From contig WRIR01000006.1 in NCBI GenBank assembly GCA_009782605.1, forward strand, positions 58,384-122,383: DNA of 64,000 nucleotides, written 5' to 3'. Positions 36,879-45,413 of this stretch are shown here, piece by piece; within the stretch, counting starts at the first letter, position 1, and each line of letters begins with the position of its first letter. A program made the translations under genes and the position numbers. The DNA is from Eggerthellaceae bacterium. GTDB lineage: Bacteria > Actinomycetota > Coriobacteriia > Coriobacteriales > Eggerthellaceae. The notes under the pieces were generated by a model. That model was not told the origin of the DNA, made no database searches, and worked only from the letters and a program-made list of their open reading frames with translations.

Positions 36879-39467
36879 ATGGCGAAGGAAAAGAAGGCCC
36901 GCTACATCACGCTTCCCTACGAGGCCACGCGGCCCGAATGGCTTTCCGGGGTCTCGACCGAAGAGCTCCTTGCGGCGAACGGGACGAACGTCGGCGCCCT
37001 CGGCACGGCAGTGATATCCCATCGTCTCGACCAGATCGCCGAAGAGTTCGGCCACCCGAGAGCCCTGCTTGTCTTGAACGGCAAAGACGGTCCCGCCACA
37101 CCGAACAGTCCAGCCGCCCCAAGCGCCCTGCGGGTGGCAAAGGCCTGCTGCGACGCAGGGTTGACGCTGTGCCTGCCCTACACGGACGACCGTCTGGCCG
37201 ACAAGGCGCTCGCCTATGCCGCAGTCCCGGTCAGGATCGGCGAGGTTTTCAGCGAAGCCCTTTTCGCCAACAGCCACGCCATCCTTAATGCGGCACAGGA
37301 CTGCCAGGCGCAGGTTGTGCTCCTGGCCGGTTCCCCCCTTGCCGAAGACGAGCACTTCCTCGGCCTTGCAAAGGGCCGGGGCATGGCGGTCTTTAGGGCC
37401 GCAGACCCAGCTATCCCCGAGATGGGCTGGGTGCGCTGTGTGGCCCCCCATGCGGCAGCGCCTGAGAGCAACTGGCGGAAGTGCCCCGGGTGCGGGCTGC
37501 TTTTCGACGAGGGCGGCCTTGCAGCAAACCACTACGCCTGTCCCTCGTGCGGTTGCTATTACCGTATGTCGTCGTTGGAACGCATCGGCGACCTCTTCGA
37601 CGACGGCAGCTTCGACGAGTGGTACGGCAGCACCTTGCGGAGAGACCCGCTTGCCTTTCCCGGCTACCTTGAGAAGCTGGACACGCTCACAGAGGTGACG
37701 GGCCTCGGCGAGGCGGTACGCTGCGGTCGCGGGCGTATCGCCGGGATCCGGATCGCGGTGTGCATCATGGACTCGCAGTTCCTCATGGGCTCGATGGGCT
37801 CGGCGGTGGGGGAGAAGATCACACGGACGGTCGAGAAGGCAACCCGCAAGGGCCTGCCCCTGCTGATTTGCACCGCTTCGGGTGGGGCACGCATGCAGGA
37901 GGGGCTTGCCTCGCTCATGCAGATGGCGAAGATAAGCGCCGCCCTCGCCCGCCACGCCGAAGCGGGCCTGCTCTACATCTCGCTCATAACCGACCCGACG
38001 ACCGGCGGTGTGAGCGCGTCTTTCGCCATGCAGGGCGACATCATCCTCGCCGAGCCGAAGGCCCTTGTCGGCTTTGCCGGGCAGCGGGTGATACGGGACA
38101 CCATCAAACGCGAGCTGCCAGAAGGCTTCCAGACTGCGGAATTCGCGCTCGGACACGGCCTTATAGACGCAATCGTCGAGCGGGCGCATATACGGGAAAG
38201 GATCGCCCACATCCTGGCAATCCACCAGCGGACGACCCAGGATATCTCCCAGGGCGGCACCCTGATGAGCTATGCGACTGTGTGCGAGAACCTTGAAAAG
38301 GGACATGACACCTACAATACCGTCACCTTCGGGATGCTGCCCCAGATACGGCGCGTCCTTGTCTCAGCCTCGCAAAAGGTCAAGGTGAGCACGCCGCGCC
38401 CTCTGCGCCGCCTGCGCCTTTCGCGCCAGACGGAGCGGCACCGCGAATCGCTCGCCCGCCTCGACACCCTGCTCCATGGCCGCCTCGATGCGGAAGGGGG
38501 CGACTCGCTTGTGGACATCGACACGGGCAGCACCGCCACCGCGTCGCATGTCGCCACCAGCCGCCGCACAGCCGCTGCAAGCCCTGCTGCCCTCAGCCGC
38601 ACAGCTACCGCCAAGCGCACCGGCAACACAGCCGCCGCAGGCAGCAAGCCCGCCGTTCCTGCTGTCGCACAAGCCCCCCAGGCCTCGAACCAGGCCTGGG
38701 AAAGCGTGCAGCTTGCGCGCAACACTGACCGCCCGACGGCGCGCTACTATATCGACGCATTCGTCGACGGCTTCATCGAGCTCCATGGCGACCGCGCCTT
38801 TTCCGACGACGGTGCCCTCGTATGCGGCATCGGGTGGATAGGCACGCGGGCCGTCACCGTCGTGGCACAGGAAAAGGGCAGCTCCTTGAAGGAGAGGGTC
38901 GCCCGTAACTTCGGCTGCCCCCAGCCTGAGGGTTACCGCAAGAGCCTGCGCCTCATGAGGCAGGCCGAGAAGTTCGGGCGGCCCGTTATCTGCCTCGTCG
39001 ACACGCAGGGAGCCTTTTGCGGCATGGAGGCCGAGGAGCGCGGGCAGGCCAACGCCATAGCCGAGAGCCTTATCGGCATGGCAAGCTTACAGGTGCCGAC
39101 CATCAGCGTGCTCATCGGCGAGGGCGGCAGCGGGGGAGCCTTGGCCATTGCACTCGCAGACCGTGTCGCTATGCAGCGCCACGCCGTCTACGCAGTGCTT
39201 TCCCCCGAGGGTTTCGCCTCGATACTCTGGAAGGACGCCACGCGGGCACCGGAGGCCGCGCAGGTCATGAAGATGAGTGCGCAGGACGCCTTCGCAATGG
39301 GCATCGTCGACACGGTGCTCTCTGAGGGCGAAGGCCCCGCCCATGTAAACCCGGAGGTCGCTGCGGCATGCGTGCGCAGCTACCTGGTGAATGCCCTCGA
39401 CGAGCTTGCGAGCCGAGCCCCTGACGACCTGCTCGCAGCCCGCTACGAGCGTTTCAGGCGCTTTTAG
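36879..39467 (+). CDS. accDA: Fused acetyl-CoA carboxylase carboxyltransferase AccD-AccA with an N-terminal biotin-carboxylase-N-like domain
   Basis: The 862 aa protein fuses both carboxyltransferase subunits, which move CO2 from carboxybiotin to acetyl-CoA. The beta part (about 200-500) starts with a zinc ribbon (C202, C205, C221, C224) and has the GSMGSAVGEKI and GGARMQEGLASLMQMAK motifs. An Ala/Ser/Thr-rich linker (about 510-610) leads to the alpha part (about 620-850: IELHGDRAFSDD, GSGGALAIALADRV). Residues about 62-185 align by eye to the N-terminal domain of biotin carboxylase (ALRVAKACCDAGL, then VPVRIGE, AILNAAQ, PLAEDEHF). No ATP-grasp domain follows, and accB/accC are absent here. 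Confidence 0.88.
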   Translation: MAKEKKARYITLPYEATRPEWLSGVSTEELLAANGTNVGALGTAVISHRLDQIAEEFGHPRALLVLNGKDGPATPNSPAAPSALRVAKACCDAGLTLCLPYTDDRLADKALAYAAVPVRIGEVFSEALFANSHAILNAAQDCQAQVVLLAGSPLAEDEHFLGLAKGRGMAVFRAADPAIPEMGWVRCVAPHAAAPESNWRKCPGCGLLFDEGGLAANHYACPSCGCYYRMSSLERIGDLFDDGSFDEWYGSTLRRDPLAFPGYLEKLDTLTEVTGLGEAVRCGRGRIAGIRIAVCIMDSQFLMGSMGSAVGEKITRTVEKATRKGLPLLICTASGGARMQEGLASLMQMAKISAALARHAEAGLLYISLITDPTTGGVSASFAMQGDIILAEPKALVGFAGQRVIRDTIKRELPEGFQTAEFALGHGLIDAIVERAHIRERIAHILAIHQRTTQDISQGGTLMSYATVCENLEKGHDTYNTVTFGMLPQIRRVLVSASQKVKVSTPRPLRRLRLSRQTERHRESLARLDTLLHGRLDAEGGDSLVDIDTGSTATASHVATSRRTAAASPAALSRTATAKRTGNTAAAGSKPAVPAVAQAPQASNQAWESVQLARNTDRPTARYYIDAFVDGFIELHGDRAFSDDGALVCGIGWIGTRAVTVVAQEKGSSLKERVARNFGCPQPEGYRKSLRLMRQAEKFGRPVICLVDTQGAFCGMEAEERGQANAIAESLIGMASLQVPTISVLIGEGGSGGALAIALADRVAMQRHAVYAVLSPEGFASILWKDATRAPEAAQVMKMSAQDAFAMGIVDTVLSEGEGPAHVNPEVAAACVRSYLVNALDELASRAPDDLLAARYERFRRF

Positions 39468-39556
39468 CCTTGGGGTTCCCAAAGGCCGTGCAGGCCGCCT
39501 GCCGGTCCAGGAATGCTCGGCCTGGGAAGACACCCTCCGGTCTGGGAAGGCCCGCC

Positions 39557-40216
39557 TCAGCCGCCCGCCGGGGCGCTGGGGCAGAGGTCGCGGACAAAGC
39601 AGGTGTCGCAGTAGGGGCGCCGCGCGATGCAGGTCTCCCGGCCGAAGAGCACCCATTGGCGGTTGATGGCCCCCCAATGCTCTCTCGGGTAGAGCGTGAG
39701 GATGTCCTGCTCGGTCCTGTCGGGTGTCTTCGCGTTCGAGAACCCCAAGAGGTGCGCGATGCGGAAGACGTGCGTGTCGACCGCGATCCCCTCAACGATG
39801 CCGAAGCCCTCGTTCATGACGATGTTCGCGGTCTTCCGGCCGACCCCGGGAAGGCGCCGCAGGTCCTCCATGGCGCAGGGGACCGTGCCGCCGAACTCCC
39901 CGAGCACCATCTGTGCGCAGCCGATGCAGTGCGCGGCCTTGGTGCGGTAATAGCCGAGCGGGCGGATGATCTCCTCGACGTCGAGCGGGTCCGCGTGGGC
40001 AAGGTCGGCGATCTTCGGGTAGGCCTCCCATAAAAGCGGGGTGACCTTGTTGACCCCCTTGTCGGTGGTCTGCGCCGACAAGAGCACGGCAATGACCAGG
40101 CGGAAGGGGTCGCCCTCGTAGAGAAGTGCGCATTCGGCTTCGGGGTAATGCTCGTTCATCCTCTCGGCGATTGCCAGCGCCCGCTCGCGCTTCGCCTGCT
40201 TCGTCTCTCGTGGCAT
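39557..40216 (-). CDS. nth: Endonuclease III, DNA glycosylase/AP lyase
   Basis: This base-excision repair enzyme removes oxidised pyrimidines. The 219 aa product has SAQTTDKGVNKV, the helix-hairpin-helix LPGVGRKTANIV with the catalytic lysine, the catalytic Asp in GIAVDTHVFRIAHLLG, and a C-terminal 4Fe-4S loop with spacing C-x6-C-x2-C-x5-C. The start at 40216 (MPRETK) matches family length; the longer frame would add 17 residues. It is divergent from mfd and convergent with accDA. Confidence 0.94.
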   Translation of the reverse strand: MPRETKQAKRERALAIAERMNEHYPEAECALLYEGDPFRLVIAVLLSAQTTDKGVNKVTPLLWEAYPKIADLAHADPLDVEEIIRPLGYYRTKAAHCIGCAQMVLGEFGGTVPCAMEDLRRLPGVGRKTANIVMNEGFGIVEGIAVDTHVFRIAHLLGFSNAKTPDRTEQDILTLYPREHWGAINRQWVLFGRETCIARRPYCDTCFVRDLCPSAPAGG

Positions 40217-40424
40217 GGCTGTCCTTTCCGTCCGTGCTATGGTAGGCCAAGCAACTGTTTCCTGCAAGTGGAATGCCCCGGTGTTCTCCTGTGCTCTCGG
40301 GAGTGCCGCCCTCGCCTGAGGCCTTAAATGGTATGCTATTCAGCATCGGTGTCAGTGTGGTGCGCAGGACAAGGTTGGCACCGTGTTGACACACGGACCA
40401 AAGGAACAGGACGGCCTTTTGACC

Positions 40425-43400
40425 ATGCTTATAGACTTGCTGGCTTCCACCTTGGAAAAGACGGGATCGCTCGGGTCGTTTTGGCGCAAGCTCGACGAGG
40501 GGGGCGATGCCACACTTGCGGTGGCGTCCTCGGCACGCCCTTTCCTTGTGGCGGCCCGTTTCAGCCACCGCCCGCAGCCTACCTTGGCGGTGATAGCAGG
40601 CGAGGATGCGGCTGCCGCCTTTGCCCGCAGCCTCGCCGCATATATCGGGGAAGAGAAGGTGCTGCGGTTCTACGAGCGCAGCGACTACCCTTTCACCTTG
40701 CAGGCGAGCAAGCCGCGCGAGCTTTCCTGCCGCATGCGGGCAGCCCATGCGCTCGCCACGGGCAGGCCCTGCGTCGTGGTGGCTTCGGCGCGCGCCCTGC
40801 TGCGCTGTTTGCCTCCGGCGTCATCGGGCTGTTTCGCGCCGATTCGCCTGTACGGCGGCCGAGAGCTCGCCGATATGGACACCGGCCAGATTTCGACGTT
40901 CGACGACCTGAAGTCTGTGCTCGCGGCAAGCGGCTATGTGAATACCGGGGGCCTTGAGGGCCCGGGCACCTTCTGTGTCCGGGGCGGGGCGCTGGACCTC
41001 TATCCGGGAAACCTCGCCTACCCGGTGCGTCTCGACTTCTTCGGCGACGAGCTCGACGAGATACGCCGTATCCTCCCCTCGACCGGGCAGACCATCGCCG
41101 CCCTTCCCTGCGTCGAGGTCTTTCCCGTCAAGGAGTTCTCGCTTTCTGAGCGCGGGGCAAAGCAGGCCCGCGAGGCGCTTGCCCGTCCGGCACAGAGCAA
41201 CGCGGTGCTGCGCGGCCTTTTCGAGAAGCTGGCCTGCGGCCTGCGATTCGACGGTGCCGACGCCCTTTTGCCCCTGCTCTATCCCCAGACGGTGACATTA
41301 GGGGGTTACCTTTCATCCGACGTGCTCACGGTGCTGCTAGAGCCGCGCTCCCTCATCGACGACGCGACCCATGCCTATGACGAGGTCGTGGCACGGGCGC
41401 GGGGCACGTCCATTGCACCCGAGGGCCTCTACGCCCCGCCTGCCGGGATCGACTTCGGGTCGAACCAGCGCTCAAGCTATGTCTCTATCATGCAGGTGGG
41501 CGGCCACGTAGACGACGAGCTGCCGGTGAAGCGGGTCGAGGTCGCCGGCAACGAGGAAAAGCTCTTCGGGAAACTGCGCAGCCTCGTTGACGCCGACTAC
41601 ACGGTCGTGTTCTCCGTGCCCGGTTTTCGGGCACGCCGGGACATGAGGCTTGAGCTGGTGGACCGCGGCCTCTCCCTGGTCGAGCTCTGCGACCAGGGCA
41701 TGGATGCGCTGCCGGGCTCGGACGCACTTCCGGATGCAGGCACGCTTCCGGGCACGGTCGCGCTCCCGGGTCCAGCCGACCCGTTCGCTACAGGCACGCC
41801 GCTAGACCCGCCTGTCCCCTCCGGCACAAGTGCACCGCCCCCCGTCCGGCTCAGACGCGGGGTCGTGAACCTCGTCGACGTCGAGATACCGCTCGGCATG
41901 GTCATCCCGAAGGCGCGGCTGGGGCTCGTGTCTATCAGTGACACCCAGGGCATGACAGTCCTGCGCAAGGGAAGGCCTATCGACCTCACGGCGATTACCT
42001 TCCCCTACAAGCCGGGCGATTACGTGGTGCATGCGGTGCACGGCGTCGCTTTCTTCAAGGAGCTCGTCCGCCAGGACATCGACGGCGCGGAGCGTGACTA
42101 CCTCTTGTTGGAGTATGCGGAAAACGACAAACTCTACGTGCCGGTCGAACAGCTTGATCGTGTCACACGCTATGTCGGCGCGCACGGTGAGAGCCCACGG
42201 CTTACCCGGCTTAACACGGCTGATTGGTCGCGGGCGATGGCCAAGGCGCGCAAGGCCACCAAGCGCCTCGCCTTCGACCTGGTGGACGTCTACGCCCGGC
42301 GTGCTGCCACGCAGGGTTATCGCTATGCGTCCGACACGCTGGAGCAAAGGGCCATGGAAGAGGCCTTTCCCTATGAAGAGACCCCCGACCAGCGTGCGGC
42401 GATCGCTGATGTCAAGGCGGACATGCAGTCCGCAAAGCCGATGGACAGGCTTATCTGCGGCGATGTCGGCTTCGGCAAGACCGAAGTGGCGCTGCGTGCC
42501 GCCTTCAAGGCAACCCAGGACTTAAAGCAGGTCATGGTGCTGTGCCCGACGACCATCCTCGCCCAGCAACATTTCACCAACTTCAAGGACCGCTTCGAGG
42601 GTTTCGGCGTCTGTGTCGAGGTGCTCTCGCGGTTTCGCAGCGATGCACAGCAACAGGCTATCCTTGAGGGCTTTGCCCAGGGGGAAGTACAGGTGCTCAT
42701 CGGGACACACCGCCTGCTCTCGCGTGACGTGAACCCGCACGACCTGGGCCTTGTGGTTATCGACGAAGAACAGCGTTTCGGTGTGGGGCACAAGGAGCAG
42801 TTGAAGAACCTGCGCGAGTCCGTCGACGTGCTTACGCTTTCGGCCACTCCCATCCCGCGCACGATGCAGATGTCGCTTTCCGGTGTGCGCGACATGAGCC
42901 TCATCCTCACGCCGCCCGACGACCGTCGCCCCGTCGAGGTGCAGGTGGGGGAATGGGATCCCGACGTAGTGTCGGGTGCCATCAGGCGCGAGCTGGCGCG
43001 TGGCGGACAGGCCTATTATGTGAGCAACCGCGTGCGCTCCATCGACGAGGCCGTGCAGCGCGTGCACGAGGCAGCAGCAGAGGCGCGGGTCGGCGTTGCA
43101 CATGGCCAGATGTCGAAGGACCAGCTCGAATGCGTCATGGAGGATTTCAGTGCGGGCGAACTCGACGTGTTGATCTCCACCACCATCATCGAGAGCGGCA
43201 TCGACAACCCCCACACGAACACGCTCATCATCGAGGACTCCCACCGCCTGGGGCTGGCGCAGCTCTACCAGCTGAAGGGCCGTGTAGGGCGCTCAAGCAC
43301 GCAGGCCTTCGCCTACTTCATGTTCCCGAGCCAGACAGCGCTCACCGAAGAAGCGGCGGCGCGGCTGATTGCCGTCAACGAACACAGCGACCTGGGAAGT

Positions 43401-44048
43401 GGCATGCGCATCGCCATGCGCGACCTGGAGATACGCGGCGCGGGAAGCCTGCTCGGCGCCGAGCAGAGCGGCAATATGAGCGCAGTGGGCTTCGACCTGT
43501 TCGCGCAGATGCTTGCGACTGCGGTAAGCGCCACGCGCGAAGGCGATATGAAGGCGCTTTCCAGCCTGCCGCCCGCCCTTTCTGACATCAGCGTCAGCCT
43601 GCCCGTCCACGCCTATCTGCCCGAGGACTATATCCGAGACATCGACGAGCGGGTGTTGGCCTATCGCCGGGTTGCCTCGGCCGACACAGTAGAAGCGGTT
43701 GACGAGCTCTTCGAGGCGGTCCGTACCCAGCATCCCGACATGCCGCAGGCGGCGAAGAACTACTTTGCCAAGGCACGCATCAAGGCTTTAGCGAACGAGA
43801 AGCGCATCAAGGCCGTCCTGGTTGCAGGGGGGCGGCTCACCATCGAGCCGGTCGTGCTCCCCCGTGCGCGACAGACCACGCTGCGTCGCCAGGGCGGGCG
43901 CTATGTCGAGTCGACCAGGCGGCTGGCAATGCCTTTGCGCGCCCTCAAATGCGACACGGGCAGCGATGTCGGCGGGGGGAATGCGGACAGCGATGTCGGC
44001 AGGCGCCTTCTCGACGCGGTCGAGGAATTCGTCCAAGGGCTTGCCTGA
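40425..44048 (+). CDS. mfd: Mfd, transcription-repair coupling factor
   Basis: Mfd removes stalled RNA polymerase and recruits UvrA. The roughly 1207 aa product has the UvrB-like N-terminal domains (GTFCVRGGALDLYPGNLAYPVRLDFFGDELDEIR), the RNA-polymerase-interacting CarD-like domain (FPYKPGDYVVHAVHGVAFFKEL), and a RecG-like helicase (GDVGFGKTEVALRAAFKA Walker A, DEEQ box, QLYQLKGRVGRSS). A C-terminal TRCF domain ends it. An insert rich in Ala-Leu-Pro-Gly units (encoded at about 41700-41850) lies between the N-terminal domains and the CarD-like domain. A GTG at 40383 would add 14 residues; neither start has a clear ribosome site. Confidence 0.93.
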   Translation: MLIDLLASTLEKTGSLGSFWRKLDEGGDATLAVASSARPFLVAARFSHRPQPTLAVIAGEDAAAAFARSLAAYIGEEKVLRFYERSDYPFTLQASKPRELSCRMRAAHALATGRPCVVVASARALLRCLPPASSGCFAPIRLYGGRELADMDTGQISTFDDLKSVLAASGYVNTGGLEGPGTFCVRGGALDLYPGNLAYPVRLDFFGDELDEIRRILPSTGQTIAALPCVEVFPVKEFSLSERGAKQAREALARPAQSNAVLRGLFEKLACGLRFDGADALLPLLYPQTVTLGGYLSSDVLTVLLEPRSLIDDATHAYDEVVARARGTSIAPEGLYAPPAGIDFGSNQRSSYVSIMQVGGHVDDELPVKRVEVAGNEEKLFGKLRSLVDADYTVVFSVPGFRARRDMRLELVDRGLSLVELCDQGMDALPGSDALPDAGTLPGTVALPGPADPFATGTPLDPPVPSGTSAPPPVRLRRGVVNLVDVEIPLGMVIPKARLGLVSISDTQGMTVLRKGRPIDLTAITFPYKPGDYVVHAVHGVAFFKELVRQDIDGAERDYLLLEYAENDKLYVPVEQLDRVTRYVGAHGESPRLTRLNTADWSRAMAKARKATKRLAFDLVDVYARRAATQGYRYASDTLEQRAMEEAFPYEETPDQRAAIADVKADMQSAKPMDRLICGDVGFGKTEVALRAAFKATQDLKQVMVLCPTTILAQQHFTNFKDRFEGFGVCVEVLSRFRSDAQQQAILEGFAQGEVQVLIGTHRLLSRDVNPHDLGLVVIDEEQRFGVGHKEQLKNLRESVDVLTLSATPIPRTMQMSLSGVRDMSLILTPPDDRRPVEVQVGEWDPDVVSGAIRRELARGGQAYYVSNRVRSIDEAVQRVHEAAAEARVGVAHGQMSKDQLECVMEDFSAGELDVLISTTIIESGIDNPHTNTLIIEDSHRLGLAQLYQLKGRVGRSSTQAFAYFMFPSQTALTEEAAARLIAVNEHSDLGSGMRIAMRDLEIRGAGSLLGAEQSGNMSAVGFDLFAQMLATAVSATREGDMKALSSLPPALSDISVSLPVHAYLPEDYIRDIDERVLAYRRVASADTVEAVDELFEAVRTQHPDMPQAAKNYFAKARIKALANEKRIKAVLVAGGRLTIEPVVLPRARQTTLRRQGGRYVESTRRLAMPLRALKCDTGSDVGGGNADSDVGRRLLDAVEEFVQGLA

Positions 44049-44052
44049 AAGC

Positions 44053-44079
44053 AAAAAAGGGGCGGAAAGGCCGCCCCTT
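44053..44079 (-). terminator. Rho-independent terminator for the minus-strand gene at 44102
   Basis: A 9-bp stem (AAGGGGCGG/CCGCCCCTT) with a 5-base loop at 44057-44079, followed on the minus strand by six T. It lies between the convergent mfd and membrane-protein genes and may also serve mfd more weakly. Confidence 0.85.
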
Positions 44080-44101
44080 CATGCCCTGCAACACCTAAAA
44101 C

Positions 44102-45352
44102 TCAGCCGACAGCGATAACCGAGGCTTCTGCGCCGTAGAGTTCGAGGAACTGCCCTTCCTCAACGGTGATGGTGTGCGATCCTCCGGTAATCACATAGTA
44201 GGTCTCAAGGATGGAGCTTTCGTTCCATTTGAGATCCTTCATGATAAAGGCCGCCGCATCGCCCTCTGTATCCTCGGGGATGCCTTTCTGGTAGGTGACC
44301 TTGTAGTCGCCTGCAGGCATGTCGATACCGATCCGGTAAAGCCCGCTTTGGTAGCTCTTCTCCGGCTCAAGGACCTTATCGGAGGCAATGAACATCTCGG
44401 CAGACTCCGGGGCGAGGAAGACGATGGCATCGCCCTCTTTGAGGTTGGCGTAATAGTTCCCGAAGTATACGATGGGCGCAAGGAGGGTATAACCCTCGTC
44501 CGGCGACGCCGACTCGAAGAGATAGAATACGCCCTCTTCGGTCTGCGACCCCTCAAGGTAGTACAGGCCGGCCTCAAGGTCCTTGCCCTTGCCTACCTCG
44601 TAGGCGCCGATGGTGGCGCGCCCGTTGGTGACCGTGCCTTCGACGCCCATCGGCAGGAGCAGGTCGAGGTCATCGCGCGTGAGGATTTCATCGAGCCCGA
44701 AGAGCTCGTCGTCCCATCCGTCGCCCCAGCCGTATCCGTTGTCGCGCATGTCCTCACGTTCCCCGTAGTCTTCCAGGAGGTTGCGGTATTCGTTGGTGTC
44801 AAACTGGGAATAGGCAGAGGCAAAAACGGCAATGCAGCCGCCGAAGAGAAGCAGGGAGGCAAGGAGGCATCCCCCCAAGACCCAGGGCCAGACCTTCTTT
44901 TTTTGCGGGGGTGGCGCATATCCATAACCCTGCTGCGTGGGATATGCGGGATAGGCATAGCCGGGCGGCGGCGGTGATTGCTGGTAGCCGTAGCCCTGCT
45001 GCGCATTTTGTGCATAGCCCTGGGGGTATCCCTGGGGATAACCCCAGCTCGGTGCAGGGCTTTGCTGCGGGGCTGCCGGGGCGGTGCCTGGCGGGTACGG
45101 GGTGCCGTTGGGCTGAGCATAGCCCTGGGCTTGGGCTGCGGGCGCGCCGTTGGGCTGCGGATAGCCCGGGGCTGCGGGTGCGGTGCCGACGCCGGAAGGT
45201 GCGGGCGCGGTGCCTGTCGGCGGTGCTGTCGGAACGCTTGCTGTCGGCGACAGGTTTGGCGTGTCCGGAAGGTCAGGCATCGTAGGTGTGCCCGGGGTAT
45301 CAGGGGTGTCGGGCGTGCCGAACGGGGTAGGCGGTGGGTATTTCTCGGTCAT
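44102..45352 (-). CDS. Single-pass membrane protein with long Pro/Gln/Tyr/Gly-rich tail; function unknown
   Basis: The 416 aa product was not assigned to a known family. Its first 155 residues are low complexity: a PDTPDTPGTP-type part, then GYPQGYPQGYAQ-like repeats rich in Tyr, Gln, Gly and Pro. A KKK motif and one membrane helix (about 159-183) lead to an acidic external domain of about 230 residues, mostly beta by appearance, with an Asp/Gly/Trp-rich stretch just after the membrane. ATG 45352 is preceded by AAAGGAG. It is the last gene of the minus-strand block and is followed by a terminator. The layout resembles actinobacterial proteins with disordered cytoplasmic tails; no function is assigned. 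Confidence 0.75.
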   Translation of the reverse strand: MTEKYPPPTPFGTPDTPDTPGTPTMPDLPDTPNLSPTASVPTAPPTGTAPAPSGVGTAPAAPGYPQPNGAPAAQAQGYAQPNGTPYPPGTAPAAPQQSPAPSWGYPQGYPQGYAQNAQQGYGYQQSPPPPGYAYPAYPTQQGYGYAPPPQKKKVWPWVLGGCLLASLLLFGGCIAVFASAYSQFDTNEYRNLLEDYGEREDMRDNGYGWGDGWDDELFGLDEILTRDDLDLLLPMGVEGTVTNGRATIGAYEVGKGKDLEAGLYYLEGSQTEEGVFYLFESASPDEGYTLLAPIVYFGNYYANLKEGDAIVFLAPESAEMFIASDKVLEPEKSYQSGLYRIGIDMPAGDYKVTYQKGIPEDTEGDAAAFIMKDLKWNESSILETYYVITGGSHTITVEEGQFLELYGAEASVIAVG

Positions 45353-45413
45353 GCGATACTCCTTTTGCTTGGGCTCGGTGGTTGGGGAAATCATAGCATA
45401 GGCCCCGATGCTT

